This document shows, one piece after another, positions 1 through 6,300 of a stretch of 22,346 bases of DNA. Every line of letters begins with the position of its first letter. Positions within the stretch are counted from its first letter, which is position 1. A program made the translations under genes and the position numbers. This DNA comes from a virus, in the IMG/VR virus record IMGVR_UViG_3300034082_000337, positions 1-22,346 of that record, one strand, 5' to 3'. Below the pieces are notes generated by a model. The model was not told where the DNA came from and did no database searches. It was given only the letters and a program-made list of their open reading frames with translations.

Positions 1-82
1 AAGTTACGGTTAACGAACAACATGTTCGTTTGGACAAGCAGGGTGCTATCCAAGAGAACATGTTGTTCGTTAACCGTAACTT
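1..82. repeat. Perfect 27-bp inverted repeat at the window edge
   Basis: Bases 1-27 are the exact reverse complement of 56-82, separated by a 28-base spacer (28-55). The right arm encodes in-frame capsid residues (MLFVNRNF region). The match still holds at base 1, so it may continue off the window. A perfect hairpin of this length inside a conserved coding region is unexpected, and a fold-back chimera at a contig end is the simplest explanation. Confidence 0.9.
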
Positions 83-536
83 CGGTTTCGATATCGACGA
101 TATGTTGGCTACTCAAAACAGCTACGGTGCTAACGGTACTAGCTACGGTGTGTTCAACAACGACGAAACTATGGCCTTGAACTTGGGCTTTAAAGGTTTC
201 AAGCGTGGTTATGACTTCTACAAAACCGACTGGAAATACTTGAACGACGCTACTTTGCGTGGTGGTATCGTTGGTGGTGAAGTTAATGGTGTGTTGGTTC
301 CTGCTGGTTCTACTAACGTGTACGACATGGTGATGGGTAAGAACGCTAAGCGTCCTTTCTTGCACGTTCGTTACCGCGCTAGCGAAACTGAGAACCGTCG
401 CTACAAGACTTGGATTACTGGTTCTGCCGGTGGTGCTTCTACTAGCGATTTGGATGCAATGAGAGTTAACTTCTTGTCTGAGCGTGCATTGTGCACATTG
501 GGCGCGAACAACTTCTTCTTGTTCAAAACTGCTTAA
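3..536 (+). CDS. Major capsid-like protein, C-terminal part (5' end cut by window)
   Basis: The frame is open from the left edge to TAA at 536, so the N-terminus and start codon are missing; the TTG at 30 is only an internal Leu codon. About 178 residues are visible. I call it the major capsid protein from context and style: it precedes connector and nozzle genes as T7 gene 10 does, it is followed by a strong terminator, and its codon use is extremely biased (Leu almost only TTG, Gly GGT, Arg CGT, Asn AAC), which suits a very highly expressed protein. The visible part is rich in Gly, Asn and aromatics and ends in a hydrophobic NNFFLFKTA tail. The first ~27 bases are the exact reverse complement of 56-82, so the first eight or nine residues may be an artefact. 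I see no diagnostic capsid motif, so another abundant head protein is possible. Confidence 0.6.
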   Translation, partial: VTVNEQHVRLDKQGAIQENMLFVNRNFGFDIDDMLATQNSYGANGTSYGVFNNDETMALNLGFKGFKRGYDFYKTDWKYLNDATLRGGIVGGEVNGVLVPAGSTNVYDMVMGKNAKRPFLHVRYRASETENRRYKTWITGSAGGASTSDLDAMRVNFLSERALCTLGANNFFLFKTA

Positions 537-555
537 TCGTAACAACCGATTATAC

Positions 556-588
556 AAGAGGGTGGGTACAATTGTACTCACCCTTTTT
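556..588 (+). terminator. Rho-independent terminator after the capsid gene
   Basis: A 10-bp stem (560-569 with 574-583, containing one G-T wobble) encloses an AATT loop and is followed directly by TTTTT at 584-588. Upstream A residues extend the pairing into the T tract. It lies 20-50 bases after the capsid stop and would isolate the capsid transcript from the next gene. Confidence 0.85.
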
Positions 589-600
589 GTTTATATTTGC
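572..600 (+). promoter_or_regulatory. Bacteroidota-type promoter for the 247-aa gene
   Basis: TTG at 572-574, 17 bases, then TATATTTGC at 592-600 matches the Bacteroidota TTG / TAnnTTTG promoter consensus with the usual spacing. The -33 element lies inside the loop and descending arm of the preceding terminator. The ATG at 621 is 21 bases after the box, so this gene, unlike others here, should have a short A/T-rich leader. Confidence 0.7.
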
Positions 601-620
601 AGCGTTAATTAAATCAAATT

Positions 621-1364
621 ATGAAAAATCCAACTAACCAAATCAAGGACAGAGTGTTTGTCCTTACGAAAGAGAAAGCTCCGTTGAGCTATACTCTTCC
701 ATCAAGAAACACAAAACGTTTTTCTTTGCTCTACTTTGACGGAACCACCAACCGTGCGTTGCGTTATTCTAGAAACCAGAAGTCAGTATTTGAAGACGAA
801 CAGGACGACAAGGCAATCCTTGAGCCAATCGTATTCGAGGATGGAAACTTAATTGTTTCTGCAAGCAACCCAATGCTAGGGAAGTTCTTGGACATGCACC
901 CATTGAATGGAGACGTGTTTAAGGAATTGAACCAAGAGAAAGAAGCCACGCTAGACATCGAAGAGTTAAACATTGAGCTTGACGCACAGATCGCTGCTAG
1001 AGAGATGAACCTTGAGACCATGGAGTCTGTAGGTCGTTTGATCTATGGTGGTGTTGTGGACACAATGACTACGCCAGAGTTGAAGAGAGATATCTTGCTT
1101 TATGCTAGAAACTATCCAATTCAGTTCTTAGAAATGATCAACGATCCAGACTTGGAGGATACCGCAATGGCGTCTAAAGCATTGTCGGCTGGCCTGTTTG
1201 CAATGAGAAACAACAACCGTGAGATTTGGTTTAACATGCCTGGAAACAAGCGAAAGCTTATGAACATCCAGCCTGGCGATGACCCAGTTTCTGTATTGAG
1301 CACCTTCTTTGAATCAGAAGAGGGTAAGCCAATCGCAGAGATGGTGCAGAATAAGTTGTCATAA
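621..1364 (+). CDS. Phage protein of unknown function, head region
   Basis: A 247-residue soluble protein with no signal peptide or membrane segment. Residues ~20-95 (YTLPSRNTKRFSLLYFD, then RALRYSRNQKSVFEDEQ, then an ILEPIVFEDG patch and an NPMLGKFLDMHP patch) form a compact block that I recall from many uncharacterised proteins of marine phages. The middle (~100-135, Glu/Lys-rich, ELNQEKEATLDIEELNIEL) looks helical or coiled-coil, and the rest is probably helical. It sits between the capsid gene and the connector genes, so a capsid-associated or assembly role is likely, but I know no experimental function. The start is ATG 621, preceded by an A/T-rich leader and its own promoter. There is no terminator between it and the next gene. 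Confidence 0.8.
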   Translation: MKNPTNQIKDRVFVLTKEKAPLSYTLPSRNTKRFSLLYFDGTTNRALRYSRNQKSVFEDEQDDKAILEPIVFEDGNLIVSASNPMLGKFLDMHPLNGDVFKELNQEKEATLDIEELNIELDAQIAAREMNLETMESVGRLIYGGVVDTMTTPELKRDILLYARNYPIQFLEMINDPDLEDTAMASKALSAGLFAMRNNNREIWFNMPGNKRKLMNIQPGDDPVSVLSTFFESEEGKPIAEMVQNKLS

Positions 1365-1371
1365 TTATATG

Positions 1372-1379
1372 TATATTTG
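1372..1379 (+). promoter_or_regulatory. TAnnTTTG promoter box, 4 bases before the next ATG
   Basis: TATATTTG lies in the 19-base gap after the preceding stop codon, and the ATG at 1384 starts four bases after it. The upstream TTG at 1356-1358 is too close (13 bases) to be a good -33 element. If the box works as in other Bacteroidota, transcription would start at or next to the ATG, giving a leaderless message. Confidence 0.55.
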
Positions 1380-1383
1380 TTGT

Positions 1384-1665
1384 ATGGAAAAATTTTTAAG
1401 CATCCCAGTTACTAGCGAACAAAATCAGCTAGTTCAGGCTACCGGAATCATTTTGATTGAGCAAGCCTCTACAACTACAGTTACCATCACTTACGGTGGC
1501 GGTAAAGTGGTTACACTTACACATGCTACTGCTGGTGCAGGAGACGAGACAGAGCGTGATGCAATTCAAAACGCCGTAGTTGCTGCTTTGCAGACTTCTT
1601 GGACTTATGTTACATACAGCGTATCTAATCTTCCATACGCAGTAAGTGGAATTGCCGTAGCGTAA
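1384..1665 (+). CDS. Small phage structural-type protein (93 aa)
   Basis: I place the start at ATG 1384 rather than an in-frame ATG at 1309, because the longer form would overlap the previous gene by 55 bases and its extra residues look like out-of-frame translation. The protein begins MEKFLSIPVT and is rich in Thr, Val and Ala, with alternating beta-type patterns (TTTVTITYGGGKVVTLTH) and a short helix (DAIQNAVVAAL). Similar ~95-residue proteins are frequent next to capsid genes in uncultured marine phages. A decoration or minor structural role is reasonable, but the sequence alone does not prove it. A terminator follows, so genes 621-1665 form a unit closed on the right. Confidence 0.75.
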   Translation: MEKFLSIPVTSEQNQLVQATGIILIEQASTTTVTITYGGGKVVTLTHATAGAGDETERDAIQNAVVAALQTSWTYVTYSVSNLPYAVSGIAVA

Positions 1666-1686
1666 ACATTAACACTATTTAAAACT

Positions 1687-1717
1687 AAGGCCATCTCGGA
1701 AGGGGTGGCCTTTTTTT
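1687..1717 (+). terminator. Rho-independent terminator after the 93-aa gene
   Basis: The stem AAGGCCATC (1687-1695) pairs with GGTGGCCTT (1704-1712), including one wobble, and runs into a seven-T tract at 1711-1717. It closes the upstream unit just before the promoter box at 1720. Confidence 0.85.
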
Positions 1718-1719
1718 GT

Positions 1720-1727
1720 TATCTTTG
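1720..1727 (+). promoter_or_regulatory. TAnnTTTG promoter box for the connector-nozzle operon
   Basis: TATCTTTG begins two bases after the terminator T tract. I see no good TTG at the -33 spacing, because that region is the terminator stem. The chosen ATG (1735) is seven bases downstream. A nearer ATG at 1730 opens only a two-codon ORF (ATG ACA TGA) whose stop overlaps the real start. Confidence 0.55.
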
Positions 1728-1734
1728 TGATGAC

Positions 1735-2427
1735 ATGATAAACACGGTTAGAAATACTGTTATGGCTATCCTTAATAAGGATAACAACGGTTACATTACA
1801 CCGGAAGAGTTCAACCTATTCGCCAAACAAGCACAGCTTGAGATATTTGAGCAGTACTTCTACGACTACACCAATTGGGTGAATAAAAGAAATGGAAGGT
1901 TGGCTAATGACGGTTATTCAGACATTCAAAAAAACATAGCAGAAACAATTGATATATTTTCTACATCTAGCAATCTATCGTACTCTGGCGTTAATCAATC
2001 GTTTGCCCTTCCTAGTGATTGGTATTACATTAACGTTGTATTATTCGGCACTAAAGAAATTGAATTTGTGGCCCAGAACAAAGTAATGAACTTGTTGAAC
2101 TCAAACATTACTGCACCGAGCGTGTCCTATCCAGCGTATTATCAAAAAGGAAATGATATTAAGGTTTACCCAACGACCATCCAGAGCAGCGTCAGCTCGT
2201 TGTATGTTCGCTACCCTGTTGATCCTAAGTGGACATATACTGTCGTGGCAGGCTCGCCTATATTCAACCAGTCAGCTGTTGACTATCAAGACTTTGAGCT
2301 TCCGGAAAGCGCACAAAACGACTTAGTGTACAAGATTTTGTCATACTCTGGTGTTAACATTCGCGAGGCAGAGGTTGTACAATTCGCTACCGGGTCTGAC
2401 AACTCTGAACAAACCAAGCAAAGCTAA
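1735..2427 (+). CDS. Putative head-tail connector / ring protein
   Basis: A 230-residue protein. The frame is open from 1705, but ATG 1735 is the natural start, because the earlier codons lie in the terminator and promoter and read as nonsense. The N-terminus (YITPEEFNLFAKQAQLEIFEQYF, residues ~18-40) is a helical segment I recognise from connector or ring proteins next to the nozzle in Bacteroidota podoviruses. The remainder is beta-rich with aromatic stretches such as LPSDWYYINVVLFG. It is first in a tightly coupled three-gene unit: its TAA shares one base with the ATG of the next gene. By position it corresponds to a T7 gp11-type adaptor, although here two consecutive genes fill that slot. 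The role is inferred from context and family resemblance. Confidence 0.7.
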   Translation: MINTVRNTVMAILNKDNNGYITPEEFNLFAKQAQLEIFEQYFYDYTNWVNKRNGRLANDGYSDIQKNIAETIDIFSTSSNLSYSGVNQSFALPSDWYYINVVLFGTKEIEFVAQNKVMNLLNSNITAPSVSYPAYYQKGNDIKVYPTTIQSSVSSLYVRYPVDPKWTYTVVAGSPIFNQSAVDYQDFELPESAQNDLVYKILSYSGVNIREAEVVQFATGSDNSEQTKQS

Positions 2428-3326
2428 TGGCATACATAACTAATCAAGCATACTACTCGGACCCCAACAACAGTGGAGAGTACCAGTATGTCAGCCTGTC
2501 TGACATAGTGAACAACTTCATGCTTATGTATGTTGGCGACGATAAATTAATAGGCGTTACAAAGAGATACAATGTGTTGTTCCACGCAAAGCGTGCAATA
2601 CAGGAGCTGAACTACGACGCGGCAAGAAACGTAAAGGTGCTAGAGCTTAACGTTGGAGAAGACCTCAAGTTGGTCCTTCCTCCAGACTACGTTAACTACG
2701 CAAGGATCTCTATGGAAGTAGAGGGCACTCTGTTTACTCTCAGCGAGAACATGAGCGTCAACTACGCACAGGCATACTTGAAAGATTCTAATGACCAGGT
2801 GTTATACGATCAGAACGGTAGCGTTATCACAGGCACGTCTGAACTTGACATCAAGAGAATTCAAGGATACCCACAGACATTGTTTACTGGCGAGGGATGG
2901 GCAAACGGGAAGTGGGGGTGGAATATCGATGACTACTGGTACTTCAACTACAACTTTGGTGGATACTTTGGCTTGAACTCAGAGGTTGCAAACGTTAACC
3001 CAACATTCAGAATTGACAAGGCCTCTGGCGTAATCAACTTCAGCTCTGGAATGAGCAACAGGCTTGTCGTGATTGAGTACATCTCTGATGGTCTTGAGAA
3101 CGGCGACGACGATGCAGTTAAGGTAAACAAGTTGGCAGAAGACTTTATTTATAGCTACATCAAGTGGGCTATCTTGAATAACAAAGTGGGAGTGCAAGAG
3201 TACATTGTACGTAGAGCGAGAGAAGAAAAGTCTGCAATGCTTAGAAACGCTAAGATCAGACTTTCTAATATCAAGCCCAATCGTATTTTGATGGTATTGA
3301 GAAATCAAGGAAACTGGATCAAGTAA
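2427..3326 (+). CDS. Putative tail adaptor / ring protein (second connector)
   Basis: A 299-residue protein starting at ATG 2427, overlapping the previous stop by one base (TAATG). Residues ~45-90 (KRYNVLFHAKRAIQEL, then VKVLELNV and LVLPPDYVNYARI) form the signature block I associate with the connector or ring proteins of crAss-like and related phages: a helix followed by a Pro-containing beta strand. Residues ~155-185 are an unusually aromatic Gly/Trp/Tyr/Asn segment (GKWGWNIDDYWYFNYNFGGY), probably an exposed loop. The C-terminus is basic and helical (VRRAREEKSAMLRNAKIRLSN), suited to packing against the portal or nozzle. Its stop again overlaps the next start by one base, so it should be made in step with the nozzle protein. 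I am fairly sure it is a connector, less sure which ring. Confidence 0.75.
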   Translation: MAYITNQAYYSDPNNSGEYQYVSLSDIVNNFMLMYVGDDKLIGVTKRYNVLFHAKRAIQELNYDAARNVKVLELNVGEDLKLVLPPDYVNYARISMEVEGTLFTLSENMSVNYAQAYLKDSNDQVLYDQNGSVITGTSELDIKRIQGYPQTLFTGEGWANGKWGWNIDDYWYFNYNFGGYFGLNSEVANVNPTFRIDKASGVINFSSGMSNRLVVIEYISDGLENGDDDAVKVNKLAEDFIYSYIKWAILNNKVGVQEYIVRRAREEKSAMLRNAKIRLSNIKPNRILMVLRNQGNWIK

Positions 3327-6300
3327 TGGAATTAAAGAGAAGCCTAGTAGCTGGTATAATGAACAAGGATCTGGACGAGCGCCTGATCCCTGATGGACAA
3401 TACAGAGATGCAATGAACGTAACCGTCGGCACGTCCGAGGGGTCTGACGTTGGAGCGCTGTCGAATGAGCTTGGCAATACCAAGGTGAGCGGACTCGCTG
3501 CTGCAGCTACTGCATTTTCTGGTTCTACATTTTCTTTGACAGGTGCAAAGACGATCGGGTCTATATCCGTACCTTCTGAATTCTTGGTGTTCTGGTTTGT
3601 AAAGGCAGTTGGTGGAAACATCATCGCGTCTTACAACGAACTTACTGGCCTGACGTCTGTTCTTGTGATGGACACAAGGGCCGGTGCCGCGAACGTTCTT
3701 AATTTTAACACGCAGTACTTGATTACTGGCGTAAACTATATCAATGATCTTTTGTTCTGGACCGACGGGCTCAACCCGCCACGCAGAATAGACACGAAGA
3801 CCAACTATGGCTTCAATACATTCACAGAGGAAGAGATAAACGTAATTGTAAAGCCACCATTGGCGGCTCCTACGCTTGCGTTGAGAAAAGAAGACTCACA
3901 AACCAATAATATCACAGATAAGTTCTTGTACTTCTCTTACCGCTATAAGTATCAAAACAACGAGTACAGCTCGCTTGCTCCTTTCTCTGAGGTGGCATTC
4001 TTCCCAAAAGACTTTCAGTACGACTATGGGACTGGTTCCAACAAGTCAATGGTCAACTTTAACAATACCGTAGATGTTTCTTTTGATATCGGATCTGACA
4101 TAGTAAAAGAGATTCAGCTGGTATTCAAAGACTCTGCTGGATTGAACGTAAACGTTATTGACAACTTCTCTCGCCAGGATATTAAGGATGGCAAAATAAG
4201 TGCAGTAAGTTTTTCTAGCCCAATCGCTACACTAAACGGATTCTCAAACAACAAGATATACGGCGTGCTTCCTGCAAACCAGCTGACAAGATTGTTTGAC
4301 AACGTTCCGTTGAAAGCGAAGGCACAGGAGCTTATTGGTAGTAGGTTGATTTATGGAAACTACACACAGTTCTATAACATTGTAGACATAGCAAAAAGAG
4401 GAATTCAGATGGACTACTCCATTAGAGTAACTCCAGAAGATAGAGTGTCTGGTTCTTATGTAATTGGAAAGCCTGTAAAGACCATGCGTAGCGACAGAGA
4501 CTATGAAGTTGGTATCTGCTATGTTGACGCATACGGAAGGATGAGCACGGTTCTTACCACGGTAGAGAACTCTGTGTACATTGGACCAGAGAATTCAGAT
4601 ACCGGCAACAAGCTGGTATTGACGATTAACAATGAGGCGCCAGACTTTGCTACAAAGTATCGCGTCATGATAAAGCAGAACAAGGGATCTTACTACAACA
4701 TATTCCCAACCCTGTTCTATACCGACGGACCATTCGTCTACATGAAGATCAACGAGTCTGACGTAGACAAGGTTAAGTCAAACGACTACATCGTAATAAA
4801 GGCTGACTCTGCAGGCATTACCTACAGTGCTGAGCAGTACAAAGTGCTTGAGGTTGACACCAAGCCAAAAGATTTCTTGAACAACCCATCCAAGCCAAAC
4901 ATAGAGGGCGTTTATATCAAAATAAAGGTAGACGACAACTTCAACTTCTTGGACGAAAACATCTTCTCTTACAGCTGCACCGGTATCGGAGCCACGTCTG
5001 CAAGAATAGATGGCATATACAAAACAACATGTGGGTTTAACAACGCAAACCCATTGTTGTCTAGATTTGGATACATCGAAAATCCAATATTCTACGGAAG
5101 CGGGTTAAACAACTTGGGTATCGAGAACTCAAACAACTGGCTTGCAAAAAGCGATGTAAAAGACATTAGGTACTACATTGAGATCGACGGAATAAATACC
5201 TTTAGGTACAAGATGTTCGGATCTTCAACGTATGTACAACAGGGCGTTACTATTACCGGTGGTGTACAGAACTTGAAGGACGAGACTGGAACTGACGTAA
5301 TTGCAATTAGATTTGCTGTCGCTGCTGGTCATACCATAAAAGACAAGTGGGTAGTAAACTGTAGGAGCAATTCTGGTCTTAACTATTTTGGTGACAGAAC
5401 TAGCTTTAAAGGCGGAGGCATCTTTGCTAAAGACCCTATCGGTGCATGTGCTGTGGTTCCTCTTGATCTAGTAAATAATAACGACCTAGAAATTAAGGCA
5501 GGTGCAACAATTACTTTCCAGATAGACGAGACTAAGGTTGTAGGTGGCGGAGAGCAGCCAAAGCAAACATTTGTTTCTTCTTCTAACTACTCAAACATCG
5601 AGGAGTGGTTCATCGAAGATGGCGCTTACATACAGTTCAAGATGCTTGTTGATGGCACCAACAAGGGCTACAAGAGCATATACTTTAGAAGGAGTGAGCA
5701 GAACTCTCCGTCTAACGGATTCTTCCAGTTCAACAATGGCCAGAGGATGAACCAGCTTGCACAGAGCAAGTTTGGAGCAGTTCGTATGTTCATTCTTGGA
5801 TATGGAGATGCCGAAAGCCAAGGATTCAAAGATGCTGGAGATGCTTGCAAGCCATCTATTATCACGGTAGACTTTACAATTACACAGATTGACAACCCTG
5901 TTATTCTTGAAACTGTTCCAGATGTTAACGACGCCGATATCTACCACGAGGTAGCAACCTTTGGCGTTAGTAATGGACTTCACGAGGGTAACGTTACAAC
6001 ACAAACAAGAGCTGCAGCTGGAACTTCTAAGAAGTCGGCCGTAGTTAGTTTGGACAATGTATACAATGCGTTTTGCTTTAGGAATGGCGTAGAGAGCGAT
6101 CGTATTCGCGATGACTTCAACGCGCCGTTGATGAAGTACAGCCCAAGAACATTGAGCACAATTGAAAACTATGAGCAAGAGTCAGTTACAAATGGCCTTA
6201 CTTACAGTGGTGTGTTCAGAGAAGATACCGGCACCAACAGGCTCAACGAGTTCAACTTGTCTACCGCGAACTTCAAGTACGTGGATCGTTTCTTTGGAAG

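Noticed and set aside
764-1303. Minus-strand ORFs (764-1021, 1121-1303) inside the 247-aa gene
   Set aside because: They mirror a well-supported forward gene, are low-complexity Ser/Phe-type translations, and have no promoter or start context.
1309-1383. Longer start at ATG 1309 for the 93-aa gene
   Set aside because: It overlaps the previous gene by 55 bases, and residues 1-25 read as out-of-frame sequence. ATG 1384 sits right after a promoter box.
1705-1734. Upstream start at 1705 for the connector gene
   Set aside because: Those codons fall in the terminator stem and promoter box. The natural protein start is ATG 1735.
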